From Acidicapsa dinghuensis (lineage in GTDB: Bacteria; Acidobacteriota; Terriglobia; Terriglobales; Acidobacteriaceae): a stretch of DNA of 64,000 bases. Shown piece after piece: positions 52,404 through 62,391 of this stretch; the stretch's first letter is position 1; every line of letters starts with the position of its first letter. Below the pieces are notes generated by a model. The model was not told the origin of the DNA. It searched no databases and saw only the letters and a program-made list of their open reading frames with translations. The stretch covers positions 62,001 to 126,000 of the forward strand of contig NZ_JAGSYH010000003.1 in NCBI RefSeq assembly GCF_025685685.1. The letters are read 5' to 3'. A program made the position numbers and the translations under genes.

Positions 52404-55400
52404 ATGTGGATTGTCCGGCTTGCCTTACGGCGGCCTTACACCTTTGCCGTCTTTGCCATCCTCCTGCTTTTGATTGGCACCGTGAGCATCCTGCAGATGC
52501 CAACGGATATCTTTCCCAATATCGATATTCCTATCGTCAGCATCGTCTGGAATTTCACCGGTCTCTCCGCCCAGGAAATGTCCACGCGCATCGTCGCCAA
52601 CAGCGAGCGCGGCATGACCACCACCGTCAGCGATATCGAGCATATTGAGTCTCAGTCGCTCAACGGCATCGGTGTCATCAAGGTTTACTTCCAGCCCCAT
52701 GCAAACGTCGCGGAAGCCGTCGCCGAAATCACCTCTATCAGCCAGGTGCAGTTGCGCTCTCTGCCTCCCGGATCGACACCGCCATTCATCATCCAGTACA
52801 ACGCATCGAGCGTGCCGGTTCTGCAGCTCGGCCTTTCTGGCCAGGGTCTGAATGAGCAGCAGTTAAATGACCTTGGAACAAACCTGATCCGTACCCGACT
52901 GGCAACCGTCGAAGGAGCATCCCTCCCTTGGCCCTATGGTGGCAAGCAGCGTCAGATTCAGGTCGATCTCGATCTGCATGCGCTGCAATCCAAGGGTCTC
53001 TCGCCCACGGATGTGGTCAATGCCATCAGCGCGCAAAACATCATTACTCCGGCCGGCACAATGAAAGTCGGCAACTATGAGTACGCGGTCGAGACCAACT
53101 CTGCCCCGCTCATGGTCAATGAGTTGAACAACCTGCCCATCCGCACTGTCAACGGAACTGTAATCTACATCCGCGATGTAGCCCACGTCCGCGACGGTTT
53201 TCCGCCGCAGACCAACATCGTGCGCGTCGATGGCCAGCGCGCCTCGCTGATGAACATCCTCAAGACCGGTTCGGCATCTACGCTCGACATCATTGCCGGT
53301 GTTCGCGAAAAACTGCCCGGCATCCTCGCCCAGATGCCTCCGCAGCTCAAGCTTGAGGCCCTCAACGACCAATCCATTTTTGTCAAGGGCGCCATTAGCG
53401 GCGTGGTGCGAGAGGCCATCATCGCCGCCTGTCTCACCGGCGTAATGATCCTCGTCTTCCTCGGAAGCTGGCGCTCGACGCTGATCATCGCGGTGTCCAT
53501 TCCACTGTCGATTCTGAGTTCGCTCATCTGCCTGGCCGCTCTGGGCGAAACCATCAACATCATGACGCTCGGCGGCCTTGCCCTGGCCGTCGGAATTCTC
53601 GTAGACGACGCAACCGTCGAAATCGAAAACATCAACCGCAATCTCGAATCCGGCAAGGAAATCGAGCAGGCCATCCTCGACGGCGCTGCGCAGATCGCAG
53701 TGCCCGCGTTTGTTTCAACCCTCTCTATCTGCATCGTCTTCGTGCCCATGTTCTTCCTCAGCGGTGTTTCACGATACCTCTTCGTACCACTCGCTGAAGC
53801 CGTTGTCTTCGCTATGCTCGCCAGCTACCTGCTCTCACGAACCGTCGTCCCGACGATGGCGAAATATCTGCTCAAGGAACATAGCGACGAAGAAGCGGAA
53901 AAGCGCCGCACTAGCCGCAACCCCTTTATCGCCTTTCAACGTGGCTTCGAGCACTACTTCGAGAAGATCCGCCATGGCTACGTGCGGCTGCTCACCTTTT
54001 GCGTCGATCACGCCAAGGCGTTCATCTTCGTTTTTCTGCTCATCTGCGCTGCGTCGGCCGCTCTCATAGTGCCGTGGCTCGGCGAGGACTTTTTCCCATC
54101 GGTAGACGGCGGCGCCTTCCGTATTCACGTGCGGGCCCGCACCGGCACGCGTATTGAAGATACCGCTGCGCTCTGCGATCACATCGACTACACCATCCGC
54201 CGTGAGATTCCTCCCGCCGAAGTTACCACCATCATCGACAACATCGGCCTTCCCTACTCCGGTCTGAATCTCTCGTATTCGACCTCAGCCCCAGTCGGCA
54301 CAGCCGATGCGGACATCACCGTCCAGTTGGCGGAAAAGCACCACCCCTCCGATAAATATGTGAACGACCTGCGCAAGACGCTGAGCCGCGAATATCCAGG
54401 TGTGACGTTCTACGTTCTGCCCGTGGATATCGTCACGCAGATCCTGAATTTCGGCCTGTCTTCACCAATCGATATTCAGGTCATTGGTCCCGATCTCGAA
54501 GATAACCGCGTGTATGCCGAGAAACTACTGAATGACGTCAAATCCGTTCCCGGCACTGCTGACACGCGCATTCAGCAGCCATTCGATCTACCCAACTTTA
54601 CAGTCAACGTGGATCGCACTCGCTCAGCAGAGGTTGGTCTGACGCAGAAGGATGTTGCAACAAGCCTGCTCGTGGCTCTCAGCGGCAGCTTCCAGACAAC
54701 GCCGAATTTCTACCTCGACCCGAAAAACGGCGTTTCCTACAACATCGCGATCCAATCACCGCAGTACAACATTCAATCGCTTCCCGATCTGCAGAGCCTA
54801 CCCATCTCGGTTCCCGCCAGTAGCGCTCTGGAACAAGCGCCACAGACTATATATGGCGCAAGCGCCACAGCCGCACCTGGAAGCACGCAGTCCGTTCAGG
54901 TGCTCGGCAATCTCTCTTCCATATCTCCCGGCGCGGAAATGGGCACGGTCAGCCACTATGACGTTCAGCCTGTGCTCGATATTTATGCCAACGTGGACGG
55001 TGTGGATCTCGGTACCGTAACGCGCAAAGTCGAGAAGATCGTCGCAGAGCACAAGAAGGATCTGCCCCGCGGAACCCAGGTTGTGCTGCGCGGTCAAAGC
55101 GAGACCATGAACAAGTCCTACATCGGCCTGCTCTCCGGACTTGCCCTTTCGATCTTGCTCGTTTACTTCCTCATCGTTATCAACTTCCAGTCGTGGCTTG
55201 ATCCGTTCCTCATCATCTCCGCGCTGCCTGCGGCCATTACTGGCATCGTCTGGTTCCTCTTCCTCACTGGAACGCGTTTGAGCGTACCCGCGTTGACCGG
55301 CACCATCATGTGCATGGGCGTCGCCACCGCGAACTCGATCCTTGTCGTAAGCTTCGCTCGCGAGCAGCTTGAGGCGCTTGTCGGCGATGCCCGCAAAGCC

Positions 55401-55679
55401 TCATTGAACGCGGGCTTCGTCCGCTTCCGTCCAGTGCTCATGACCGCCCTCGCCATGATCATCGGCATGGTTCCCATGGCATTGGGTCTGGGAGACGGCG
55501 GCGAGCAGAACGCGCCTCTTGGGCGTGCAGTAATCGGCGGCCTGATGCTGGCAACCTTTGCAACCCTCTTCTTTGTGCCAACCTTCTTCTCCGCGCTTCA
55601 TGGAAGCCTGGAGCGGCGCAGACGCGCGCACGCACCGGCCCAGACTGTCGTAGAAGATCAGTTTCCGGAGCAAATATGA
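52404..55679 (+). CDS. RND efflux transporter permease
   Basis: 1091 residues. First helix with MWIVRLALRRPYTFAVFAIL, pore/porter region starting QMPTDIFPNIDIPIVSIVW, and the proton-relay helix LALAVGILVDDATVEIENINRN with the paired Asp. It continues to the second repeat and ends ALHGSLERRRRAHAP. It belongs to the HAE1/hydrophobe efflux group. The permease is a trimeric inner-membrane proton antiporter of a tripartite pump; the substrate is unknown. AGGAG is about ten bases before the ATG. First gene of the operon; its stop overlaps the adaptor start (ATGA). Confidence 0.95.
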   Translation: MWIVRLALRRPYTFAVFAILLLLIGTVSILQMPTDIFPNIDIPIVSIVWNFTGLSAQEMSTRIVANSERGMTTTVSDIEHIESQSLNGIGVIKVYFQPHANVAEAVAEITSISQVQLRSLPPGSTPPFIIQYNASSVPVLQLGLSGQGLNEQQLNDLGTNLIRTRLATVEGASLPWPYGGKQRQIQVDLDLHALQSKGLSPTDVVNAISAQNIITPAGTMKVGNYEYAVETNSAPLMVNELNNLPIRTVNGTVIYIRDVAHVRDGFPPQTNIVRVDGQRASLMNILKTGSASTLDIIAGVREKLPGILAQMPPQLKLEALNDQSIFVKGAISGVVREAIIAACLTGVMILVFLGSWRSTLIIAVSIPLSILSSLICLAALGETINIMTLGGLALAVGILVDDATVEIENINRNLESGKEIEQAILDGAAQIAVPAFVSTLSICIVFVPMFFLSGVSRYLFVPLAEAVVFAMLASYLLSRTVVPTMAKYLLKEHSDEEAEKRRTSRNPFIAFQRGFEHYFEKIRHGYVRLLTFCVDHAKAFIFVFLLICAASAALIVPWLGEDFFPSVDGGAFRIHVRARTGTRIEDTAALCDHIDYTIRREIPPAEVTTIIDNIGLPYSGLNLSYSTSAPVGTADADITVQLAEKHHPSDKYVNDLRKTLSREYPGVTFYVLPVDIVTQILNFGLSSPIDIQVIGPDLEDNRVYAEKLLNDVKSVPGTADTRIQQPFDLPNFTVNVDRTRSAEVGLTQKDVATSLLVALSGSFQTTPNFYLDPKNGVSYNIAIQSPQYNIQSLPDLQSLPISVPASSALEQAPQTIYGASATAAPGSTQSVQVLGNLSSISPGAEMGTVSHYDVQPVLDIYANVDGVDLGTVTRKVEKIVAEHKKDLPRGTQVVLRGQSETMNKSYIGLLSGLALSILLVYFLIVINFQSWLDPFLIISALPAAITGIVWFLFLTGTRLSVPALTGTIMCMGVATANSILVVSFAREQLEALVGDARKASLNAGFVRFRPVLMTALAMIIGMVPMALGLGDGGEQNAPLGRAVIGGLMLATFATLFFVPTFFSALHGSLERRRRAHAPAQTVVEDQFPEQI

Positions 55680-56941
55680 GCCCTGAACAGACATCGAACA
55701 GCGAACACAAACAAAACGCTCGCGCGGAGCACGGACACGACACCGAGACTGCACCCGATCAAAAGCCGATCAAGGTCAGCCATGCCATCACGGTGCTCTT
55801 GCTGATTGTTGGGGTCATGGTGGTGCTCGGCGTCATCGGCATTCTGCCGCGAGAACACGCTGCGTCCGCGCTTGAGGATCGCACCAAAGAGCTCGCTGCG
55901 CCTTCGGTCATCACCCTGGCCCCTAAGCCCGGAAACCCTGTAGAGGAGGTCACATTGCCCGGCAACGTCACCTCTTACAGTGACTCGCCTATCTATGCCC
56001 GCACCTCCGGCTACCTCACGCACTGGTACTACGATATTGGCGCAAAGGTGAAGCAGGGCGCACTGCTCGCCGAGATCGCCAGCCCTGAAGTAGACCAGCA
56101 GCTAGCTCAGGCAGAGGCTGACCTCAATACAGCTCTCGCCAACGCCAACAATGCGCGCATTCAGGCAGATCGCTACAAAGGCCTCGTCACCGACAACGCC
56201 GTCTCGCAACAGGACACCGATACCTTCGTCAATCAGGCAGCTTCTACTTCCGCACAGGTCAAGTCCGCACAAGCCAACGTGCAACGGCTGAAAGAACTGA
56301 CATCATTCGAGAAAGTCTATGCGCCATTCGACGGCGTCATTACAGCTCGCCGCGTCGATACCGGTCAGCTCATCGATGCCGGAGCAGGCCAGACACCAAG
56401 CTCTGAGCTATTCCACATGCAGGCCGTCAACACGCTGCGTGTCTACACCAATCTTCCCGGCGTCTTCTCCGCATCGGTCAAACGCGGCGAAACCATCAAC
56501 CTCACCTTTGCGGAGCACCCCGGCCAGGTCTTTCAAGGCAAGCTGGTCCGTACTGCCGACGCGATCGATCCTGCAAGCCGCACATTGCTTGTAGAAGTCG
56601 ACGTCGACAACCGTAAAGGCAACCTGTTGGCCGGAACGCTTGCCGAAGTCCACTTCAAAGTCAATCCAGTCGGCAATGTCTTTGTACTGCCCGTCTCCGT
56701 TCTCATCTTCCGCAATGAAGGCCTTCGCGTCGGCACCGTTACTGGCGACACGGCGCATCTGGCGCCCGTAACAATCGGGCAGGACGATGGCCGCACCGTA
56801 CAGATCATCACAGGCCTCACCGCGCAAGATCAGGTCATTCAGAACCCGCCTGACTCGCTCATCGATGGCGAGAAAGTCCACGTACTGACACCGCAAGAGA
56901 TGAAGGCCGCCGAGGGAGCACAGAAGAATGGCGGCATCTAA
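55676..56941 (+). CDS. RND efflux periplasmic adaptor subunit
   Basis: 421 residues. A hydrophilic His/Glu/Asp-rich N-terminus is followed by one membrane anchor (ITVLLLIVGVMVVLGVIGIL). The lipoyl/barrel-sandwich part (YARTSGYLTHWYYDIGAKVKQGALLAEIASPEVDQQ), an alpha-hairpin (about 140-205) and beta-barrel part (YAPFDGVITARRVDTGQLI) come next. It joins the permease to the outer-membrane channel. The overlap with the permease (4 bp) and the next gene (14 bp) shows one operon. Confidence 0.94.
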   Translation: MSPEQTSNSEHKQNARAEHGHDTETAPDQKPIKVSHAITVLLLIVGVMVVLGVIGILPREHAASALEDRTKELAAPSVITLAPKPGNPVEEVTLPGNVTSYSDSPIYARTSGYLTHWYYDIGAKVKQGALLAEIASPEVDQQLAQAEADLNTALANANNARIQADRYKGLVTDNAVSQQDTDTFVNQAASTSAQVKSAQANVQRLKELTSFEKVYAPFDGVITARRVDTGQLIDAGAGQTPSSELFHMQAVNTLRVYTNLPGVFSASVKRGETINLTFAEHPGQVFQGKLVRTADAIDPASRTLLVEVDVDNRKGNLLAGTLAEVHFKVNPVGNVFVLPVSVLIFRNEGLRVGTVTGDTAHLAPVTIGQDDGRTVQIITGLTAQDQVIQNPPDSLIDGEKVHVLTPQEMKAAEGAQKNGGI

Positions 56942-58454
56942 ATCAAGCCGAAAGATCGTGTACTCGGCCAGCGCGCTGGCGCTCGCGCTGACAGTCGCGG
57001 GTTGCAAGCCCGTTGGTCCTGACTACCAGCGCCCTGCATACACGGCACCGTCAGCCTACAAAGAAACAGGCGCCGCAAACATCACCGTCCCCCCTCCGCC
57101 TGCGCCGAATGGCGGTAGCTGGCAGACGGCTAACCCATCCGATGGCATGCTCAAGGGCAAGTGGTGGGAGATCTACAACGATCCGCAACTCAATAAATTC
57201 GAAGATCGCATCGCCACCGTAAACCAGAACCTGCATCAGGCTCTCGAAACCTATCTGGCCGCGCGCGAGCAGGTAAAAATAGCGCGTTCTGCCTTCTATC
57301 CCTCCCTGTCAGCAGGACCTGGTTTCAACCACGCCAAGGTATCCCAGAACCGTCCGCTCGTTCTTCCTCCGCAAAACAGCGTCGTCACCAGCTACAACGA
57401 CCTGACCCTCGAAGGTCAGGCCTCATGGGAACCCGATTTCTGGGGAGCCATCCGGCGCACTGTCGAGAGCGCGCGTGCCGCGGCTCAGGCCAGCAATGCC
57501 GATATGGCCAACGTAGAGCTAAGCCTCGAATCCGAAATGGCCGAGGATTACTTCGAGCTGCGCGGACTCGACCTGCAAACACAGCTCCTGACCAATGACA
57601 TCGACGACCTCACCAATCAGCTCAACCTGACCAAACGACGGCTCAAAGGCGGCGTCGCCACAGACGTTGATGTAGCCCAGGCGCAGACCCAGCTCGATCA
57701 GACACGCGCCCAGCTCATCGACGTAGGTGTAGCTCGCGCCGAGTTTGAGCATGCCATCGCCTCCATCGCCGAATACGATCTCTCAGGCTTCAGCATTCCA
57801 CCCGCGCCGCTGGTTCTCAATCCAGACCCCGCGCAACCTAATCAGGACTTGCCGAAAATCCCCCTCGGCGTCCCTTCGCAGCTTCTGCAGCGCCGCCCCG
57901 ATATCGCCAGCGCTGAGCGCCGGGCAGCACAGGCCAATGCGCAGATCGGCGTAGCCACCGCCGCTTTCTATCCGACAATCACGCTCGGCGGCGGCGGCGG
58001 ATTTGAAAGCACTCATGGAGGCACCTGGATTCAAGGCCCCAGCTCGCTCTGGTCACTCGGTGCGCAGGCCTCGGAACTGCTCTTTGATGCCGGCAGGCGT
58101 AAGGCGACCACCCAGCAGGCACGCGACCTCTTTGAATCAAGCGCTTCGAACTACAAGAACGTGGTCTTCCTCGCCTTCGGTGAAGTGGAAGACAAACTCT
58201 CCGACCTGCGCATCCTTGAGCAGGAAGAATCAGCGCAGCGCGAAGCCGTCTTCGACGCTCAGCACTCGCTTGATCTCTCAAACAAACGCTACAAAGGCGG
58301 AGCCACCAGCTATCTCGAAGTACTCACCGCAGAGGCGACGCTGATTCAAAACCAGCGTACGCAAGCCACGCTGCGCAGCCGGCGATTTGCTTCGAGTGTC
58401 GAGCTCATCCGCTCGCTCGGTGGTGGATGGGATGCTTCGCAGATTCCCAAATAA
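56928..58454 (+). CDS. Outer-membrane efflux channel, NodT/TolC-type lipoprotein
   Basis: 508 residues. The signal has a lipobox ending LALTVAGC, with Cys as lipid attachment, then KPVGPDYQRP, the typical start of NodT-family factors. Two outer-membrane efflux-protein repeats follow, with coiled-coil helices such as LTNQLNLTKRRLKGGVATDVDVAQAQ and the second-half counterpart LDLSNKRYKGGATSYLEVL. It forms a trimeric duct across the outer membrane. The order permease-adaptor-channel is complete; no regulator lies beside it. Confidence 0.94.
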   Translation: MAASKSSRKIVYSASALALALTVAGCKPVGPDYQRPAYTAPSAYKETGAANITVPPPPAPNGGSWQTANPSDGMLKGKWWEIYNDPQLNKFEDRIATVNQNLHQALETYLAAREQVKIARSAFYPSLSAGPGFNHAKVSQNRPLVLPPQNSVVTSYNDLTLEGQASWEPDFWGAIRRTVESARAAAQASNADMANVELSLESEMAEDYFELRGLDLQTQLLTNDIDDLTNQLNLTKRRLKGGVATDVDVAQAQTQLDQTRAQLIDVGVARAEFEHAIASIAEYDLSGFSIPPAPLVLNPDPAQPNQDLPKIPLGVPSQLLQRRPDIASAERRAAQANAQIGVATAAFYPTITLGGGGGFESTHGGTWIQGPSSLWSLGAQASELLFDAGRRKATTQQARDLFESSASNYKNVVFLAFGEVEDKLSDLRILEQEESAQREAVFDAQHSLDLSNKRYKGGATSYLEVLTAEATLIQNQRTQATLRSRRFASSVELIRSLGGGWDASQIPK

Positions 58455-58538
58455 ACCTGGCGTGCTGAGCCTAAGTTCGTATCAATAAATGAAAGACGCG
58501 TCGGTCTAGGATGACTCGACGTCAGCGTGGCAGGGTAT

Positions 58539-58967
58539 TCATCTCTTGCTCAGGAGACAGTGAGCTCCGCGCGAGGCAAGCGCCTTATCGAAGGTCACCA
58601 GCACACCTCCAGCCGCGTCTGCGCTGGATAACAGCCACGCATCCATCCAGAGCTTGGGAGAGACTGTATTGTCCGAAGCCATGCGCCGAAACCTTGCTTC
58701 CGCTTCGGCAGGATCAGGATGAAACCTCACGCGCTCATCCTCGTAAAACCGGTCATATGCTTCCCACGCCCGAGCCATCGTATACGGTTTCCCATCCATG
58801 GCGGCGGCGGTGGTCGCTAAGCGCAGGAATCCGAGCTGCGTAAACCTCGTAAAGCAGATCATTCCGTCCTGTTGTTCCCACCATAACGCTGCCGTGGCAT
58901 GATGCTCATGATCGGGAGAAGCCAAAGCACGCCATACATTGAGATCAGGGAAGCTCAATAAGTTCAT
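58539..58967 (-). CDS. PIN-domain toxin, VapC family
   Basis: 142 residues. PIN motifs: first acidic residue in SFPDLNVWRALA, then FTRFTQLGFLRL, WMDAWLLSSADAA and LVTFDKALASRG. VapC toxins are Mg-dependent RNases that cut tRNA or rRNA. The ATG at 58967 overlaps the antitoxin end by 23 bases in another frame; another ATG in frame at 58979 would add four residues. Translation is coupled to the antitoxin. Confidence 0.88.
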   Translation of the reverse strand: MNLLSFPDLNVWRALASPDHEHHATAALWWEQQDGMICFTRFTQLGFLRLATTAAAMDGKPYTMARAWEAYDRFYEDERVRFHPDPAEAEARFRRMASDNTVSPKLWMDAWLLSSADAAGGVLVTFDKALASRGAHCLLSKR

Positions 58968-59214
58968 AGATTTCGTCATTAGTCAGGAGTCGAAGCCGCC
59001 GCCCTTCCGAAGGAATGGGCGGGTTGGCATCCAGATCGAGCCGCTGCGTCGGCCGCGGCAAACCCTTTTCCCGTATGACCGACTCAATCCCTTCCAGAAT
59101 GAGCTTCCGCGCCGAACAACCTGTGCGTGCGGCAGCCTCATGCACCCTGCGATGAAGATCGCGAGGCAGGTCAATCGACGTCCTCACTGTGTCTGGCTTT
59201 GTTTCTCGGTTCAT
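58945..59214 (-). CDS. Ribbon-helix-helix antitoxin, partner of the VapC-type toxin
   Basis: 89 residues. N-terminal ribbon-helix-helix (TVRTSIDLPRDLHRRVHEAAARTG) for DNA binding and autoregulation. The C-terminal acidic tail (LLTNDEIYELIELP) should wrap the toxin active site. The frame overlaps the start of the PIN gene, the usual antitoxin-first order. Confidence 0.85.
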   Translation of the reverse strand: MNRETKPDTVRTSIDLPRDLHRRVHEAAARTGCSARKLILEGIESVIREKGLPRPTQRLDLDANPPIPSEGRRLRLLTNDEIYELIELP

Positions 59215-59270
59215 ACCAGCTACAGAGTATTCTTGCGACTTAAATAAGTCAAAATGGCGGTCCGCTCAAT

Positions 59271-60965
59271 TCACGGCATCGCCACTGTCGCAAACATCTG
59301 CTCGGCGGAGCCACGCAGCACACGATACAGCGCAAATTGCCGCTGCCCATCGCCGCGCAGCTCAAAGAGCAGCTCAGCGCGGTTGTCGGCGGTCGCGTCA
59401 ACCGCATCGATCAGCCGCATCCGCGGCGTTTCGTCAAGGTGCGCAGAGTCGGTGACGCTCTTATAGAGCACCAGTACCCCACCATAGAGATCGGGCTGCG
59501 CAATCAGCGTGACAAACTTCTGCGGCGCAGGCTTCGCGGGCAAACCGCTCTCAGATGGTGCTGAGCTATCGTCTTTCACCTGCGACTGCACCGTCGCGGA
59601 ATTCTTCCCCGGCGTAGAACGGCGAACAATCTTCGGAGCACTACCGTCAGAAGCTGTCTGCTGGCTCGAATCAGTCTGAACCAGCTCAGGCTTGGGAGTT
59701 GCCGCAGTTAGCACGAGCGTAGCCGAAGCGCCATAAGCCAGCTCATACACTTGAAACTGCTCGTCAGCCAGCGGCTTCGGCTCATCGCTGGCAGTCGCCA
59801 GCAGCGATGTCTTTTTCTTTGTCGTCTTCGCTGTTGAAGTTTTTGCAGTTTTCGACGCGGCGGTTTTCGTCGTCTTCGACGGAGTCGCAGGCTCATCCAT
59901 CCCCAGCGCAGTCCGCGCCAGCGCCTCCATCTGCTGCTTGTAATGTGTCTGGTCTGCCGGATCGGACCAGCTAAACGCCCACGGATGTACCGGGCGATTC
60001 GCGGAATCGGACACAGCCACCACCTGCTGCATCGCCGGCGGATTGCCCTTCAGCCTCGGAAGCTCCGATGGTTCCAGATCAGCGGGCTTACCATGCATCA
60101 GTCTCGGACGGTCCGGATCTGGCGGAGCGTTCGAAACACCCGCCGTATCGCTGTCGTCCGCGCTGTGATGACGCCGCAAAGTTGGTCGATCCGGATCAAC
60201 AGCTTCGTGCGATCCAGAACCAGAGCCGCTATCACTCCCTGACGAGCTTGTCGTCGATGAAGTCGATGAAGTGGACGAATCCGAGCCGGACTTGCGATGC
60301 AGCGTAGGCCGGTCCGGATCAGCTTGCGAACCCGAGCCGCCGCCCGATCCCGTCGAAGCACTTCCACCACTCCCGCTGGTAGACGCGCTCCCGGTATTTG
60401 GCGAACCAGTGCCCGACGATCCCGATGAACCATTACCCGAGTCAGACTCCTTCGGATGTTTCCGGTGCAGCACCGGTTTATCGCTGTCATCACCAATATC
60501 GACCTTCGAGTTGTAGAGCGAGCTCTGGTTGTAGGCATCCTTTGACCGGGTCTCAGCCGCGGTCGATAGTGATTTCCATACCCCCACTCCCTGCCACGTA
60601 CCACTCATCTCACCCGCGCCGAAAACATCGTAAAGCCCAGTAGGGCGGCCATCCTTCTGCAACACATATTCCACGCCGCTATCAAGCGCCAGCGGCTGTG
60701 GACGATCCAGATACAGCGTTCCATCGTTGAGCTGTTCGCCATCAAAAACCGAGATCGGCACCAGCCTGCTCGCCGACGGTTTTCCCGGCTGCCCGGTCCA
60801 CTCCAGCACCGCAATCGAGCGCAACACCGGCGCATTCTTATCGCTCTTCTCAATGCGGCCCGGATACTGCGCAAGCCCGGCGACGGAAACACCCAGAAGC
60901 ATCAGCCCGGCCGTCGCAATTCGCATAAATCTGGCGCTTATCGATCCGGCCACAAACTGCAACAC
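59271..60965 (-). CDS. Secreted low-complexity protein with DPDRPxL repeats
   Basis: 564 residues, not a family I can name. A signal peptide (ATAGLMLLGVSVAGLAQ) precedes an N-terminal domain (about 35-140; VLEWTGQPGKPSASRLVPIS). The middle has four spaced copies of a motif (DKPVLHRKH, DPDRPTLHRKS, DPDRPTLRRHH, DPDRPRLMHGK) separated by Ser/Gly-rich linkers. After that come a Lys/Thr/Ala-rich stretch (KTTKTAASKTAKTSTAKTT) and a compact C-terminal domain (AQPDLYGGVLVLYKSV, AELLFELRGDGQRQFALYRV). GTG at 60965 with GGAGGG seven bases before it is the best start; an ATG at 60926 lacks a ribosome site. Probably periplasmic or surface. Confidence 0.75.
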   Translation of the reverse strand: MLQFVAGSISARFMRIATAGLMLLGVSVAGLAQYPGRIEKSDKNAPVLRSIAVLEWTGQPGKPSASRLVPISVFDGEQLNDGTLYLDRPQPLALDSGVEYVLQKDGRPTGLYDVFGAGEMSGTWQGVGVWKSLSTAAETRSKDAYNQSSLYNSKVDIGDDSDKPVLHRKHPKESDSGNGSSGSSGTGSPNTGSASTSGSGGSASTGSGGGSGSQADPDRPTLHRKSGSDSSTSSTSSTTSSSGSDSGSGSGSHEAVDPDRPTLRRHHSADDSDTAGVSNAPPDPDRPRLMHGKPADLEPSELPRLKGNPPAMQQVVAVSDSANRPVHPWAFSWSDPADQTHYKQQMEALARTALGMDEPATPSKTTKTAASKTAKTSTAKTTKKKTSLLATASDEPKPLADEQFQVYELAYGASATLVLTAATPKPELVQTDSSQQTASDGSAPKIVRRSTPGKNSATVQSQVKDDSSAPSESGLPAKPAPQKFVTLIAQPDLYGGVLVLYKSVTDSAHLDETPRMRLIDAVDATADNRAELLFELRGDGQRQFALYRVLRGSAEQMFATVAMP

Positions 60966-61149
60966 TTTTCTACCCTCCCGGCGCCATGACAGACGGCTGG
61001 CCGGTCGGGAATAATCGATGAGAGCCTGCTGGGATTCGCCTCCCGGCAAGGATGGATTCGCAGCACCGGTCACACGCTGCCATTTCCAGTTCCACCACGC
61101 ACGTGAGCGCAGCTCACGCAAACCCAAGCCGCACAACGAGGTTTTCTTC

Positions 61150-61626
61150 ATGGAACTGAACAAGAAAGTCGCCAACTTCACCCTCCAGGATGACCAGGAA
61201 AACACTGTAAATCTTACCGATTTCGCCGGCAGCCCGGTTGTACTCTTCTTTTACCCCAGAGCCGACACTCCTGGCTGCACCATTGAGGCCTGCGGCTTTC
61301 GCGATACCTTCGAAAAGCTGCAAAAGGCCGGCGCAATCGTCCTCGGCATCTCCCGCGACACTCCAAAAGCGCAGCGCAAATTCCGCGAGAAGTACAACCT
61401 GCCGTATCCGCTCCTTGCAGATGTAGACGAAAAGGTCTGCAATCAGTTTGGGGTCATGAAGGAAAAGAACATGTACGGCAAAAAGGTGAGGGGAATCGCC
61501 CGCACCACCTTCGTTATCGGCCCAGACCAGACCCTGCTCCAAGTCTTTGAGAATGTGAAGCCCGAGGGCCATGCCGAAGAGGTTCTCGCAGGAATCAAGG
61601 AGTGGAAAAGCGCCCACAAGGCGTGA
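61150..61626 (+). CDS. Peroxiredoxin, Bcp/PrxQ type
   Basis: 158 residues. Peroxidatic Cys43 and resolving Cys48 in DTPGCTIEACGF, five residues apart as in alpha-type Bcp enzymes. Also ISRDTPKAQRKFREKYNLPYPLL and IARTTFVIG. It reduces hydrogen peroxide and organic peroxides with thioredoxin. The ATG at 61150 has GAGG eight bases before it; the upstream open frame is not coding. Followed seven bases later by the glycosylase gene. Confidence 0.95.
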   Translation: MELNKKVANFTLQDDQENTVNLTDFAGSPVVLFFYPRADTPGCTIEACGFRDTFEKLQKAGAIVLGISRDTPKAQRKFREKYNLPYPLLADVDEKVCNQFGVMKEKNMYGKKVRGIARTTFVIGPDQTLLQVFENVKPEGHAEEVLAGIKEWKSAHKA

Positions 61627-61633
61627 ATCTCAA

Positions 61634-62329
61634 ATGAGCGGCCGATCGACCCATCGCGCCCCAGTCCGGCTTCCCGCCGGCTGGGGCCACATCTCTCGTG
61701 AATTCCTTCTTCCCGCGCCGGAAATCGTCGCTCCCCGGCTGCTCGGCAAGCTGCTCGCGCGCAAAACCACAGACGGTTGGCTCGCCGGCCGCATCGTCGA
61801 GCTCGAAGCCTACCTCGGTCCTCACATCACCACAACACCCGACCCCGCAGCGCACAGCTTCCGCGGCATCACAGATCGTAACCGCGTCATGTTCGGAGAG
61901 CCTGGCCACAGCTACGTCTATTTCATCTACGGCGCGCATTTCTGCTTCAACATCACCTGCGAACCGGAGGGCTTTGCCGGCTGCATCCTCGTCCGCGCCC
62001 TGGAACCGATTCTCGGTAGAGATCTCATGGCTGCGAATCGAGATATTTCAAATAAGAACAACGTCTCTGATCGAGACCTGACCTCAGGCCCCGGGCGGCT
62101 CTGCCAGGCACTCGACATCACTCGTCCCGAACACAACGGCCTGAATTTACTCAGTACCAGTTCACCGCTGCAGCTTCGTGATGATGGCTTCCCCGCTCCC
62201 GCCGTTGAAATCACCACCCGCATTGGCATCCGCCATGCCGCTGAACTACCGTTGCGCTTTTCCATCGCCGGCCATCCTTGCGTCTCACGGCGAACTAACT
62301 TGCGTCCTCGCCGCAACTTTGCCGTGTAA
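61634..62329 (+). CDS. DNA-3-methyladenine glycosylase (Mpg/AAG family)
   Basis: 231 residues. Family motifs: ARLLGKLLARK-like start (APRLLGKLLARK), GRIVELEAYLG with the catalytic Glu, DPAAHSFRGITDRNRVMFGEPGHSYVYFIYG, CILVRALEP and SGPGRLCQALDI. It removes 3-methyladenine and other alkylated or deaminated purines in base-excision repair. The start is the ATG at 61634, seven bases after the peroxiredoxin stop, so they form a damage-defence pair. Confidence 0.94.
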   Translation: MSGRSTHRAPVRLPAGWGHISREFLLPAPEIVAPRLLGKLLARKTTDGWLAGRIVELEAYLGPHITTTPDPAAHSFRGITDRNRVMFGEPGHSYVYFIYGAHFCFNITCEPEGFAGCILVRALEPILGRDLMAANRDISNKNNVSDRDLTSGPGRLCQALDITRPEHNGLNLLSTSSPLQLRDDGFPAPAVEITTRIGIRHAAELPLRFSIAGHPCVSRRTNLRPRRNFAV

Positions 62330-62391
62330 ACTGGCGTCGTACGAGCCCGTCTATCAATTCAACCGCCCCTGAATTCCGAAAGGATTTTGGC

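Noticed and set aside
60241..60480. Repeated segments in the secreted low-complexity gene as a CRISPR or tandem DNA array
   Set aside because: The repetition is at protein level (DPDRPxL and Ser/Gly codons); DNA units are not identical and spacers are not of constant length.
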